A DNA stretch of 46,555 bases from Planctomycetaceae bacterium (GCA_005773145.1 SXHS01000012.1:1-46555), one strand, 5' to 3'. Counted from the stretch's first letter, positions 34,891 to 43,636 are shown. Program-made: numbers and translations. Notes: generated by a model from the letters alone, not told the origin.

Positions 34891-35859
34891 CTATCGTCGG
34901 GCGTCCCACACCTCGGCATTGATCAAATGCTTGGGGCGTCGGCCAGCGAAGAATTCCAAAATCTGTTCAGCGGCTGCCGTCCACAGGCGAAGCCGGCCGA
35001 CGGTCGTCGCGGATGCCACGTGAGGCGTGGCAATCACGTTGTCCAGTTGCAACAGCGGATGATCGGGAGCGGGGGGCTCCACTTGGTAAACATCCAAGCC
35101 GGCACCACGTAGATGCCCGGACTTGAGTGCGGCGAGCAAGGCATCCTCATCGATCAAGGCGCCACGAGATGCGTTGATCAGGACAGCCCCCGCCTTCATG
35201 CCAGCGATGCGTGTGGCGTTCATCAGGTTACGTGTCTCGGGCGTGGCCGGCAGGTGCAAGGAGACGACGTCACTTTCAGCCAAGAGTTGTTCGAGAGTCG
35301 TTACCCTGCGCACCCCCAACTCGGCGAACCGTGCCGGATCCAATGCGGGATCGTAAGCCGATACGTCCATATCGATGGCCTGGCCAAAACGGGCCACACG
35401 GGCGCCAATACGGCCCATTCCCACCAAACCCAGACGCAGGCCGGCCAACTCCAAGGCGTTATTGACTGAGAAAAAATCGCGACATTGACCGGCGCGCATG
35501 CGATGGTCCACGATGCGCAGTTCCTTAGTTGTGGCCATCAACAGCATGATGGCGTGTTCCGCCGTTGACACTGTCGGCGCATCCGGCGCATTGCAAACCA
35601 AGATGCCCCGCTTGGTAGCTGCCTGAACATCGACATTGTCGTATCCAATGCCGTTGCGCGCGATGATTCGCAGGCGAGGGGCACGGTCCATCGTCGCGCC
35701 ATCCAAGGCCATCCCCCCGGCGAGCACCGCATCGGCTTCGGCCGCTCCAGAAAAGGGATCCCCCGGTGAGTCCGCTAGGCGGCCAAGCTCCGTGGCGACT
35801 CCGGCAATCATCGAGAGGACTACGGCCGGCGGTTTGCGTTCGAACCAGATGGTAGGCAT
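34891..35859 (-). CDS. D-isomer-specific 2-hydroxyacid dehydrogenase (SerA-like)
   Basis: 322 residues from the ATG at 35859, with AAGGAA upstream. The NAD-binding motif is GLVGMGRIGARVARFG near residue 145 with an acidic position after the second strand (AYDP). The catalytic triad of the family is visible: Arg in LINASRGALID, Glu in VYQVEPPAPD and His in TPHVASATT. The protein would oxidise or reduce a 2-hydroxyacid or 2-keto acid with NAD(P). The ACT regulatory domain of full-length SerA is absent, so serine biosynthesis is less likely. It is second in the acid-sugar operon, 113 nt after the aldolase, and may act on the hydroxyacid product of the aldol cleavage. Confidence 0.93.
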   Translation of the reverse strand: MPTIWFERKPPAVVLSMIAGVATELGRLADSPGDPFSGAAEADAVLAGGMALDGATMDRAPRLRIIARNGIGYDNVDVQAATKRGILVCNAPDAPTVSTAEHAIMLLMATTKELRIVDHRMRAGQCRDFFSVNNALELAGLRLGLVGMGRIGARVARFGQAIDMDVSAYDPALDPARFAELGVRRVTTLEQLLAESDVVSLHLPATPETRNLMNATRIAGMKAGAVLINASRGALIDEDALLAALKSGHLRGAGLDVYQVEPPAPDHPLLQLDNVIATPHVASATTVGRLRLWTAAAEQILEFFAGRRPKHLINAEVWDARR

Positions 35860-35972
35860 GATAGGTTTTTCCTTGGAAGATTTGCGGACCACGAGAAATT
35901 TCGACGGCCAAAGGCTGTTGGAAGCGAAGCGATGGTGGATGGTATGAAATGGGTGTGGGTCGGGGGATGAAC

Positions 35973-36734
35973 TTATCGCAATTTGGAAAACCCACCGGCC
36001 AAATTGCGCATGGCCGCGGCCAGCGTGGTACCGTCACTCCCCAGCCCGATCATGGTGAAGCCCCACGCGTGATAGGCTGCGACCTGCTCCTGAGTCGATG
36101 CCAGGATGCCGGCCGCCTTGCCGTGCCGGCCACAGGCGGCCACGATCCGTTGTAACGCGTCGGCCAGCTGCGGATGGTCGTACTGCAATGGGATCCCCAT
36201 ACTCACGGTGAGGTCGGTGGGACCGACGAACAGCACATCAATTCCCTCGACGGCCGCGATCTCGTCGGCGTTCTTCAGGGCCTCGGATGTTTCAATTTGA
36301 GCGATGGTCAACACGTGATCGTTCGCCTCCGCCAAGTACTCGCGGAATCGCTGGCCGTACCCGGCCGCGCGCGGCGAACCGGCTACGCCGCGGATTCCCG
36401 CAGGTGGATAGCGAGTGGCCCGCGCGGCTTGACGCGCCTCTTCCGCCGTGTTGATCCAGGGGATCATCAATCCGACGGCTCCGGCGTCCAGCGATCGCTT
36501 GCAGCGCACGGGATCGTTCCAGGCCACACGCACCAGCGGCGCCGCTGGCGTGCCACTGACTGCCTGCAAGACGCCGATCAGTCGATCCTGGTCGAGCGCC
36601 CCGTGCTCCAGATCGACCAACACCCAATCAAACCCGGCCTGCGCGGCAATCTCCGCATTGACCGACGAGCCGGTGTTCAAGAACGTGCCGGCCATGAGAC
36701 GACCCGACAACACATCGTGACGTATCCATTGCAT
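35973..36734 (-). CDS. HpcH/HpaI family 2-keto-3-deoxy acid aldolase
   Basis: 253 residues from the ATG at 36734; an in-frame ATG at 36788 has no better site. Core motifs are GTFLNTGSSVNAEIAAQAGF, DWVLVDLEHGALD (catalytic His), VRVAWNDP (Arg), GIRGVAGSPRAAGYG, AQIETSEAL (metal Glu) and VLFVGPTDLTVSMG (metal Asp). These metal-dependent class II aldolases split 2-keto-3-deoxy acids, such as the product of rhamnonate or galactarate dehydratases, into pyruvate and an aldehyde. As first gene of the operon it precedes the dehydrogenase, ceramidase-fold and dehydratase genes. The pairing of dehydratase and aldolase supports acid-sugar catabolism. The exact chain length of the substrate is unknown. 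Confidence 0.93.
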   Translation of the reverse strand: MQWIRHDVLSGRLMAGTFLNTGSSVNAEIAAQAGFDWVLVDLEHGALDQDRLIGVLQAVSGTPAAPLVRVAWNDPVRCKRSLDAGAVGLMIPWINTAEEARQAARATRYPPAGIRGVAGSPRAAGYGQRFREYLAEANDHVLTIAQIETSEALKNADEIAAVEGIDVLFVGPTDLTVSMGIPLQYDHPQLADALQRIVAACGRHGKAAGILASTQEQVAAYHAWGFTMIGLGSDGTTLAAAMRNLAGGFSKLR

Positions 36735-37041
36735 GGGCGTATTGGTCCAGCCGGGTGGAACAGGAGTGGGGCAAACCGTCCCCATCATAACGGCTGCATG
36801 CGGCTGAGCAACCGGGCCGGACGCGATAAGTTAGGTGCCCCCAAACGACATGAACCATGTTACGGTCCTTCGCTTTACGTGTCGCATCGATTCACGTTAG
36901 GATATACCCGTGGCGGAGTTGGTGGCTCGCGAACGGCGTCGGCCCGACATTCAGGCGTCAACACCGTGGGGCGATGCCACGGGCGCACACTTCACGGCCC
37001 AGGCCGGGCGTTGCAGCCCACCGGACTTAGCGGGAGCAGGC
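36735..37041. other. Divergent intergenic region upstream of the aldolase operon and the MoxR operon
   Basis: 307 bases. It contains the inverted repeat at 36848-36860 and a second loose pair, ACGTG (36877-36881) and CACGT (36893-36897), spaced by 11. The sequence TAGGATATA near 36898-36906 resembles a -10 element on the plus strand but lacks a good -35. In-frame codons from 36910 to the MoxR start at 37042 exist, but the ribosome-binding site favours 37042. Confidence 0.4.
36848..36860. promoter_or_regulatory. Operator-like inverted repeat upstream of the acid-sugar operon
   Basis: ACATG-AAC-CATGT is a perfect 5-3-5 inverted repeat about 115 nt upstream of the aldolase start, in the divergent gap. 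Its size fits a dimeric repressor site, but no regulator gene is nearby and one short palindrome can arise by chance. Confidence 0.25.
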
Positions 37042-38022
37042 ATGGCAAACGCGGATTCGGCGGCAGCGATGGTCAATCAAGTTGCCAAGCGTGTCGTGGC
37101 CAACGTCGAGCAGGTGGTGGTCGGCAAGCGCCAATCTTTGCTCTTGGCACTCACCTGCTGGCTCAGCGAAGGGCATATCTTGTTGGAGGACGTCCCCGGT
37201 GTCGCCAAGACCGTATTGGCGCGGGCCTTGGCACGGAGCTTGGGTGGGTCCTTCAAGCGGATTCAGTGCACGCCGGACGTGCTCCCCTCCGACATCACCG
37301 GGGCCTCGGTCTTCAATCCTCAGACCGTTTCCTTTGAGTTTCGTCCCGGCCCGATCTTTGCCCAAGTCGTTTTGGCCGATGAAATCAACCGCGCGACGCC
37401 GCGCACGCAGTCTGCGTTGCTGGAGGCGATGGCCGAGCAGCATGTGACCGTCGATGGCACAACGCATGTCTTGGAATCTCCCTTCTTGGTGATTGCCACG
37501 CAAAACCCGATCGATCACGAAGGAACCTTCCCCTTGCCAGAGGCTCAGTTGGATCGCTTCTTGATGCGTTTTCAGTTGGGGTATCCGACCATGGAGGAAG
37601 AACTGAAGATGCTGGAGTTGCTGGAGCGAGAGCATCCGCTGAATCGCTTGGAGCCGGTGATTAGCCCCAGTGATTTAATAGCTTGTCAACAGGCGGTGCG
37701 CACGATTCGTGTGGATCCCAAAGTTCGCCATTATTTGTTGCAACTCGTGCATGCCTCGCGGAGTCATGAGGACGTGGCCCTGGGGGCGAGCCCACGCGGC
37801 TCGATCGCCTTGTTCCGAGCCGCGCAGGCCATGGCTGCGATCCGCGGCCGTGACTTCGTGCAACCCGACGACATCAAGCGAATTGTGCTCCCCGTGTTGA
37901 GCCATCGCATGATTCTCAAGCCGGAGAGTCGATTGCGAAAGGTCAATGCGACCCGAGTGGTGGAGGAGTTGATCGAGGAAACCCCAGTGCCTTTGCTGGC
38001 CAACGAGACGCGTGCCACATGA
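37042..38022 (+). CDS. MoxR family AAA+ ATPase
   Basis: 326 residues from the ATG at 37042, with GGGAG upstream. Walker A is LLEDVPGVAKTVLARALA near residue 50, Walker B is VVLADEINRATPRTQSALLEAM, and sensor 1 lies in VIATQNPID near 155. The second half is the AAA lid with ALGASPRGSIALFRAAQAMA and VQPDDIKRIVLPVLSHRM. MoxR ATPases act as chaperones that mature or regulate partners, usually von Willebrand or DUF58 proteins encoded next door. Its stop overlaps the start of the DUF58 gene by 4 nt, so the pair is translationally coupled. Confidence 0.95.
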   Translation: MANADSAAAMVNQVAKRVVANVEQVVVGKRQSLLLALTCWLSEGHILLEDVPGVAKTVLARALARSLGGSFKRIQCTPDVLPSDITGASVFNPQTVSFEFRPGPIFAQVVLADEINRATPRTQSALLEAMAEQHVTVDGTTHVLESPFLVIATQNPIDHEGTFPLPEAQLDRFLMRFQLGYPTMEEELKMLELLEREHPLNRLEPVISPSDLIACQQAVRTIRVDPKVRHYLLQLVHASRSHEDVALGASPRGSIALFRAAQAMAAIRGRDFVQPDDIKRIVLPVLSHRMILKPESRLRKVNATRVVEELIEETPVPLLANETRAT

Positions 38023-39362
38023 TGCGCGGGTTGCTGACGATCCTGTTTCTTATTCTCTTAGCATTGACTCTCCGTCTGGGCATGCTGTTGTATGCCGCCA
38101 GCACGGTGGCGGCCTTGTGGTTGGTTTGTCGTGGGCTGGTCAGGTTGTGGGGACGCAGTGTGACGGCTCAGCGCCGCACAAGTCAAACGGTAGCCGAGAT
38201 AGGCGATGCGGTGACGATTCAAATCAGCATCACGAATACGGGCCGCTGGGCCATCCCCTGGCTGATTGCCGAAGATCTCCTGCCGCCGCAGGCGTTGATC
38301 TTCGAGCCGCCCAATCTGCAGGTCAACGGCCGCCGCATGCAATTGACCAAGTTGGCTGCCGGCCAATCGGCCTCCATGCTCTATCAACTGACCGGCAATC
38401 GACGTGGCTACTATCAGGTCGGACCGCTGCTGATGGAGACCGGTGACCTTTTCGGATTGTATCGCCACTTTCGCGTTGTGGCGGCGCCGCATTTTTTGAT
38501 GATCTACCCGCGCGTGATACCGTTGCAAGGTTACGACATCGCCTCCCGCCGCCCGTTAGGCGAGGTGCGTTTGACGTATCGCCTATTCGAGGATCCAACG
38601 CGAGTGGCCGGCGTGCGCCCCTATCAGCCGGGAGATCCTCTCAATCGTGTGCATTGGCGAGCCACCGCCCGCACGGGCCAGTTACACAGCAAGGAGTTTG
38701 AGCCTTCCTGCCTGGCCGGGGCGACCGTGCTGCTCGATTTTCATCGCGATCAGTATCCGCAGCGTCACGAACCCGTTCGCAGTGACCTAGCCGTGACCAC
38801 TGCGGCATCCGTGGCCCACGCGTTGTACCAAATGGGCCATCAAGTGGGGTTGCTTTCGAATGGCCGCGACGCTGCCCATCGCTTGCGAGACGAGGGATGG
38901 CAATGGGAAGGTACCACGAGGGCCCGTCTGAGGAACCGCGTGGCCATGCGCGTATCCGATGACCATCTGCAGCCCCTGCACGTCGAAACGCGCCGCGGGC
39001 CCGAAACGTGGCATCGCATCATGGAGACGTTGGCCCGCGTGGAATTGACCGATGGGCTCAGCCTGGACGCGATGGTGCGTGAGTACGCCTGGCGCATGCC
39101 ACGTGACGCGACCGTGGTGGCCATTGTCAGTTCCGTTACCCCCGTAGTGTCAATGGCGCTGCATGACCTGCGTCGACATGGCTTCGCCGTGGCGGCAGTC
39201 CTGAACCTGTACGATTCCTATGATTTTTCCCAGGCCTCTGGTGCTCTGTTGGCCCAGGGAATTCGCGCCTACCACCTGCGCGACGAGACCTCGATTGGGA
39301 CCATTTGCCAGGAAACGTCATGCCACGCCGCATCGAACCCACTTGGCTCGACTACGTCGTAG
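38019..39362 (+). CDS. DUF58 domain membrane protein
   Basis: 447 residues starting in an ATGA overlap with the MoxR gene. Two hydrophobic helices lie near the N-terminus (LTILFLILLALTLRLGMLLY and ASTVAALWLVCRGLV). A beta-rich extracytoplasmic segment follows (VTIQISITNTGRWAIPWLI). The DUF58 signature is GVRPYQPGDPLNRVHWRATA near residue 200, then LHSKEFEPS, followed by a VWA-like fold region. DUF58 proteins form conserved trios with MoxR and DUF4129/transglutaminase proteins, and are thought to work on cell-envelope or secreted substrates. It overlaps the next gene by 43 nt. Confidence 0.92.
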   Translation: MMRGLLTILFLILLALTLRLGMLLYAASTVAALWLVCRGLVRLWGRSVTAQRRTSQTVAEIGDAVTIQISITNTGRWAIPWLIAEDLLPPQALIFEPPNLQVNGRRMQLTKLAAGQSASMLYQLTGNRRGYYQVGPLLMETGDLFGLYRHFRVVAAPHFLMIYPRVIPLQGYDIASRRPLGEVRLTYRLFEDPTRVAGVRPYQPGDPLNRVHWRATARTGQLHSKEFEPSCLAGATVLLDFHRDQYPQRHEPVRSDLAVTTAASVAHALYQMGHQVGLLSNGRDAAHRLRDEGWQWEGTTRARLRNRVAMRVSDDHLQPLHVETRRGPETWHRIMETLARVELTDGLSLDAMVREYAWRMPRDATVVAIVSSVTPVVSMALHDLRRHGFAVAAVLNLYDSYDFSQASGALLAQGIRAYHLRDETSIGTICQETSCHAASNPLGSTTS

Positions 39363-41122
39363 TTGCGCTAAACCCACTGCTGATTATGACCATGCTTGGC
39401 AGCCTGGTGTTTTTTATATTGGCAACTTGCTACCAAGGTGAATACCCCGATCGATTGCGATTCATCTTCTCCATGTACGTCATGGGCGCCGTCCTGACGA
39501 CCCGGATCTCGATGGAAGAGGGGGCCGACTATGCGACCTTGTTCGGCGCGCCGTTGGCCGCAGTGACACTGCTGGCCGTCGCACGGTTCGTCGAGGTGCC
39601 CAATACAATCGCCGGATTCGCCTGGCTGGTGCATATCGGACTACTGGCCCTAGTTTGGTGGAGTGCGCATCAGCTGACATGGGACTGCACACTGCTGGAC
39701 GAAAGTGCCATGGATGAGATTGCCGATGCCACCGGCCAAGGCCTGTTGCAATTCGCAGGTCTAACCCTCGGCGAGAATTGGGAGCCGTCGGATCGAACCC
39801 CTGGCAAACCAGCATCCAACAATATTGCGGAGGACGCCCCTCGGACGACACGTCAGGGATGGTGGCAGCGCTGGATCGAATCGCGTCGACGCCCACATGC
39901 CCACGGCATGTGGGTGGTCTACTTTTTCTTGGCCGCCATCCCACTGTTCGGTATCGGACACGGATGGATACCAGCGACCGACTCGGGGACGCAGCGTTCC
40001 GTCTTTCGACTGTTGGCCGTCTATCTGGTCAGCGCCGGTGGGTTGCTGATGACGACCAGCCTATTGGGGCTACGGCGTTATGCTCGGCACCGCCAGTTGG
40101 AAATGCCGGATTCCATGGCCGGCCGATGGCTGGGGACCGGCGCGGCCATTGTCGCTGTGATCGGCGTTCTCGGCTTGGTACTGCCGTGGCCCAATTCCGG
40201 GGAAACGCTCCTGTCGCGCGCTGTTGCAGTAACATCTCCCGAGGGCTTGTCGGCGTCGCGCATGAGTCTGGGACAGGAAGGAGATCACGAAGCGGACTCA
40301 GCGGAACACGCCGCCGCGCCCGATGACACGGACGCCGATGAACAGCGGGACGCAGTTGGCGAGCGCGAAGACGGCGAAACGGACGATGCACAGGACGGCC
40401 AGTCCGACAAACCGAGCGGGGCAGGTCATGACCAACAATCCTCGCCCGATTCTTCATCGCAAACGACAGAACAGTCCTCGACTAGTGAACAGCCGCCTGA
40501 ATCAGAGCAAGCACCGGCATCCGAGCCGCCGCCTCAGGCGCCGGTACCCTCCGAGCCGCCGCCAGGACCGCCAGAGATCCTGTCGCAGCTAACCGGTCTG
40601 TTGCAGTCGCTACAGCAGATGTTACGGTGGTTGTTGATTGCTGCCACGGTTGTTGTTGGTGTCCTGTTCGCCTACTGGAACCGAGACGTGATCGCCGCCA
40701 TGCTGGGCCGTCTGTTCGAGGCCCTGCGTCAACTTTGGCACAGATTATGGGGGGGTGAGGTACCACCATTGCCGGCTGAATCACCCGCGGCGGCCGTGTC
40801 CATCAAGCGTCCCTTTGGGGATTACTTGGAACCCTTCTCCACGAATCAATTTCGCGGATGGCCCGTCGAACGGTTGGTGGTATATTCCTTTGAGGCGATG
40901 CAGGCATGGGCCGATGAACGTGGCTGTGGCCGAGTGCCTGATCAGACCGTACAGGAGTTTTCGATTCAAATCCGTCAACAGCATGCGTACCTAGCGGACC
41001 CTGTGATGCGATTGGCCAATCTTTACTCACAGGTCGCGTACGACCCGGGCTCGCCGCTTCCTAAGGACGCGCGCCAGCAGGTGTTGACCCTCTGGCGATG
41101 TCTGACCGAGCCCTCGGCATGA
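39320..41122 (+). CDS. Multi-helix membrane protein with acidic/proline-rich loop and C-terminal DUF4129
   Basis: 600 residues from the ATG at 39320, which has AGGAAA upstream; it overlaps the DUF58 gene by 43 nt. About eight hydrophobic helices are visible: four or so in residues 10-120, three between 200 and 300, and one near 440. A long disordered loop (about residues 310-430) is first acidic (EADSAEHAAAPDDTDADEQ), then Ser/Gln-rich, then Pro/Glu-rich. The last 100 residues, with GWPVERLVVYSFEAMQAWA and PDQTVQEFSIQI, form DUF4129. Usually such proteins or a neighbour carry a transglutaminase-like core (Cys-His-Asp); none is seen here. It probably serves with MoxR and DUF58 in an envelope process. 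Confidence 0.82.
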   Translation: MPRRIEPTWLDYVVVALNPLLIMTMLGSLVFFILATCYQGEYPDRLRFIFSMYVMGAVLTTRISMEEGADYATLFGAPLAAVTLLAVARFVEVPNTIAGFAWLVHIGLLALVWWSAHQLTWDCTLLDESAMDEIADATGQGLLQFAGLTLGENWEPSDRTPGKPASNNIAEDAPRTTRQGWWQRWIESRRRPHAHGMWVVYFFLAAIPLFGIGHGWIPATDSGTQRSVFRLLAVYLVSAGGLLMTTSLLGLRRYARHRQLEMPDSMAGRWLGTGAAIVAVIGVLGLVLPWPNSGETLLSRAVAVTSPEGLSASRMSLGQEGDHEADSAEHAAAPDDTDADEQRDAVGEREDGETDDAQDGQSDKPSGAGHDQQSSPDSSSQTTEQSSTSEQPPESEQAPASEPPPQAPVPSEPPPGPPEILSQLTGLLQSLQQMLRWLLIAATVVVGVLFAYWNRDVIAAMLGRLFEALRQLWHRLWGGEVPPLPAESPAAAVSIKRPFGDYLEPFSTNQFRGWPVERLVVYSFEAMQAWADERGCGRVPDQTVQEFSIQIRQQHAYLADPVMRLANLYSQVAYDPGSPLPKDARQQVLTLWRCLTEPSA

Positions 41123-41196
41123 CGTTGCGATAGGTGCCACGATTTGCGGCGATTTCTGCAGGAAGTGCGGTTCAAAGTCTTGAGGCGAGTCATTTC

Positions 41197-42699
41197 ATGA
41201 AGGTCCAACATCCAGAAAGCATTGTCCGGTTTGGTATTTGTCGATGGGACATCACGCCGCCAGTCGGCAGCTATCATCGGATGTGGGGCGCGGCGGCGCA
41301 CGATCGGAGCGAAGGCATCCATCGACCGTTGACGGCGACGGTCGTCTGTTTCTCGCCGCTGAATGGGGAGTCGGCCGACTCATCCACATCAATGACGCAG
41401 GTCCTGATTTCGTTGGACCATTGTGTCCTGGGGGATGCCGAGCTGCTGGAATTGCGTGCCGCAGCCGCCCATGCTGCCCAATTAGAACTGGAGGCCATCA
41501 CCGTTACGTTCACGCACACACATGCCGCGGGTCTCTTCAATCGAGATCGTGCCTCGCAACCGGGGGGCGAGTTCATCGCCGATTATTTGGAGGGACTCGC
41601 ACGGCAATTGGCGACGGCGGTTGTGGCCGCACAGGAGTCCGCCGTGGAGGCGACTTGCACCTATGCCACGGGGCGCTGCACGCTGGCCGCCGAACGAGAT
41701 TTTTGGGATGTCGCCAGCGGTCAGTATGTCTGCGGAACCAATCCGCTGGGGAAGGCCGACGATCACCTGGTGCTGGTTGCCGTGCGCGATTTGGCCGGGC
41801 AAACATTGGCGACGGTCGTCAATTACGCTTGTCATCCGACGACGTTGGCTTGGGATAATCGCCTGATCAGTCCCGACTATCCGGGCGCCATGCGTGACCT
41901 GGTGGAGCAAGCGACGCGCGCGCCGTGCCTGTTCTTGCAAGGCGCATCGGGCGACCTGGGACCCGTGCACGGATTTGTGGGAGACGTGGAGGTGGCCGAC
42001 CGCAATGGAAGGCAATTGGCCTATGCCGCCCTCTCGGCTTGGGAGTCGTTGCCGCCACCACGCACAACGTTCGACTACATGGGTGCCGTTGCCTCCGGAA
42101 CCGCGATCGGGACTTGGCAACACGTACCGGCATCCCACGAACGACAGCAAGCGTTGTCCGCGTGGTGCGTCGAGCATTTCACGTTGGCCATACCTTATCG
42201 ATGTGACTTACCAGACGCTCAGGAAACACGATTGGCGCTCGCTGCGTTTGTCGAGCAAGAGCGGATCGCTCGCGCGGCGGGACGACTTGCGGAGGCCGCG
42301 AAGGCACGTGCGTTGGCGGAACGCGAGACTCGGCACTTGGCCCGACTGCAGAACCGCCCCAACGGCTCAGCATGTCCGCTGTCGATGACTCTCTGGCGAA
42401 TGGGAGATGCCATCTGGATCGCCATTCCCGGCGAACCCTACCAAGTCCTGCAAGAGCAATTGCGATCGCGATTTCCCGATCATCCTTTGGTTGTGATCAC
42501 GCTGTCCAATAGCGCCACGCCCACCTATTTGCCCCCCAGAGACCGTTATGGCAAAGGCATCTATCAGGAGTCCATCGCGCAATTGGAGCCAGGCTGTTTG
42601 GAGCAGATCATCCACCACCTGACCGGCCGAATCGAAAGGCTCCTGACCTCTAATGTTTGCGGGGGGACGAGCGAATCCAAAAATCCTTCACGGCCTTGA
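41197..42699 (+). CDS. Ceramidase-fold protein, cytoplasmic, paralogue B
   Basis: 500 residues from the ATG at 41197 (GAGGCGAG upstream); the frame opens at 41134 with a GTG but without a better site. It is a clear paralogue of the protein encoded at 33324. Shared features are DITPPVGSYHRMWGAAA, GIHRPLTATV, VTFTHTHAAG, NYACHPTTLAWDN and LQGASGDLGPVHGF, with the same zinc and serine motifs. A helical insert near residues 345-390 (LALAAFVEQERIARAAGRLA) is charged and repetitive. No signal peptide is present. The gene follows the DUF4129 gene by 74 nt and converges on a short-chain dehydrogenase 9 nt away. It therefore sits next to a second NAD-dependent enzyme, again suggesting small-molecule metabolism rather than ceramide. 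Confidence 0.82.
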   Translation: MKVQHPESIVRFGICRWDITPPVGSYHRMWGAAAHDRSEGIHRPLTATVVCFSPLNGESADSSTSMTQVLISLDHCVLGDAELLELRAAAAHAAQLELEAITVTFTHTHAAGLFNRDRASQPGGEFIADYLEGLARQLATAVVAAQESAVEATCTYATGRCTLAAERDFWDVASGQYVCGTNPLGKADDHLVLVAVRDLAGQTLATVVNYACHPTTLAWDNRLISPDYPGAMRDLVEQATRAPCLFLQGASGDLGPVHGFVGDVEVADRNGRQLAYAALSAWESLPPPRTTFDYMGAVASGTAIGTWQHVPASHERQQALSAWCVEHFTLAIPYRCDLPDAQETRLALAAFVEQERIARAAGRLAEAAKARALAERETRHLARLQNRPNGSACPLSMTLWRMGDAIWIAIPGEPYQVLQEQLRSRFPDHPLVVITLSNSATPTYLPPRDRYGKGIYQESIAQLEPGCLEQIIHHLTGRIERLLTSNVCGGTSESKNPSRP

Positions 42700-42708
42700 G
42701 GTAGTGGG

Positions 42709-43524
42709 CTACCAATGCATGACCTGGCCGCCGTCGACGTTCAGGGTTTGGCCGGTGATATTTTCGGCCATGGGGGAGGCCAAGAAGACGGCCATGCGGG
42801 CGATATCGTCTGGGGATTGCCAACGGCCCAAGGGGGTGACACGGTCCACTTTCTGTCGCCCCCAATCCTCGTAGGAGAGCTGATCGCCTGGGGCTTGGCG
42901 CCGATGCCAGGCCTCCCAAACGCCGCGATTGAGTTCTGTTTGGATCATGCCGGGGCAAATTGTGTTGACGCGCACGGAGTGCTTAGCCAGGTCCTGGGCC
43001 ATACATTGGGCGAAGTTGATGACGGCGGCTTTGGCCGCGCTGTAGGGGGGGTCGGTGGGCGAACCTACTTGTCCCGCCACCGAGGCGATCAGCAGGAAGG
43101 TGCCGCGCCGCTTAGCGGCGAAGTCAGGTCCGAAACGATGGGCCACACGCACGGCCCCCATCACGTTGACCTCCCACACGGGTCCCCAACGGTCGACGCT
43201 CACGTTCCAGTACGGGAAGCCATACTCGCCCGATCCGATGCCGGCCGCGTAGGTGATATCGGTGATATCCACGCGATCTTGTTCGAGCTGTTGAATCGCC
43301 CCGTCGATCTCGGCGGTATCGGTAACATCCACGGCGAAGCTCATGGCACGGGCATCACTGGCGAGTAGCCGGCGTATTTGATGTGCGGTTTCGGCGACGC
43401 TGGGGTCACGGTCCCACAACACGACCGAAGCGCCTTCACGGGCGAATTGCTCGGCGATTGCACGACCGATGCCCCGCGCTCCCCCTACGATCAATGCCGT
43501 ATGTCCCTGCAAATGTAGATCCAT
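42709..43524 (-). CDS. Short-chain dehydrogenase/reductase (SDR)
   Basis: 271 residues from the ATG at 43524. The cofactor motif is ALIVGGARGIGRAIAEQFA near residue 10 (GxxxGxG). The catalytic Ser is in LLIASVAGQ, and the Tyr-Lys pair in PPYSAAKAAVINFA (YxxxK). ICPGMIQTEL and NITGQTLNVDGGQVMHW are classical-SDR segments. It would interconvert an alcohol and ketone with NAD(P); many such enzymes oxidise aldoses such as fucose or galactose to lactones. With the acid-sugar operon 6 kb away it could supply the first oxidation step, but this is only inferred. Its stop lies 9 nt from the stop of ceramidase-fold paralogue B. Confidence 0.94.
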   Translation of the reverse strand: MDLHLQGHTALIVGGARGIGRAIAEQFAREGASVVLWDRDPSVAETAHQIRRLLASDARAMSFAVDVTDTAEIDGAIQQLEQDRVDITDITYAAGIGSGEYGFPYWNVSVDRWGPVWEVNVMGAVRVAHRFGPDFAAKRRGTFLLIASVAGQVGSPTDPPYSAAKAAVINFAQCMAQDLAKHSVRVNTICPGMIQTELNRGVWEAWHRRQAPGDQLSYEDWGRQKVDRVTPLGRWQSPDDIARMAVFLASPMAENITGQTLNVDGGQVMHW

Positions 43525-43606
43525 GGCCGGATTATAGCGAGTCCGCGCTCGTCGCAATACGGCCCGCCAACGCGGTCCCCGTCGCCTCTCCCCAGGTTCT
43601 TTGCCG

Positions 43607-43636
43607 TTGACAATCGGCGCAAACGGCCCCTAAGCT
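43607..43636 (+). promoter_or_regulatory. Sigma-70-like promoter candidate for the PEP-CTERM gene at 43707
   Basis: TTGACA at 43607-43612, an 18-nt spacer, then TAAGCT at 43631-43636 (only 3 of 6 matches to TATAAT). The predicted start would leave a leader of about 65 nt before the ATG at 43707. The -10 match is weak, so confidence is low. Confidence 0.35.

Noticed and set aside
36174..37337. Plus-strand frame of 387 codons across the aldolase gene
   Set aside because: It lies antisense to a well-supported aldolase with catalytic motifs and has Arg/Gly/His-rich, non-protein-like composition.
41482..42177. Minus-strand frame of 231 codons over ceramidase-fold paralogue B
   Set aside because: Antisense to a gene with clear motifs; composition not protein-like.
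42715..43368. Plus-strand frame of 217 codons over the SDR gene
   Set aside because: Gly/Asp/His-rich antisense shadow; the SDR has intact cofactor and catalytic motifs.
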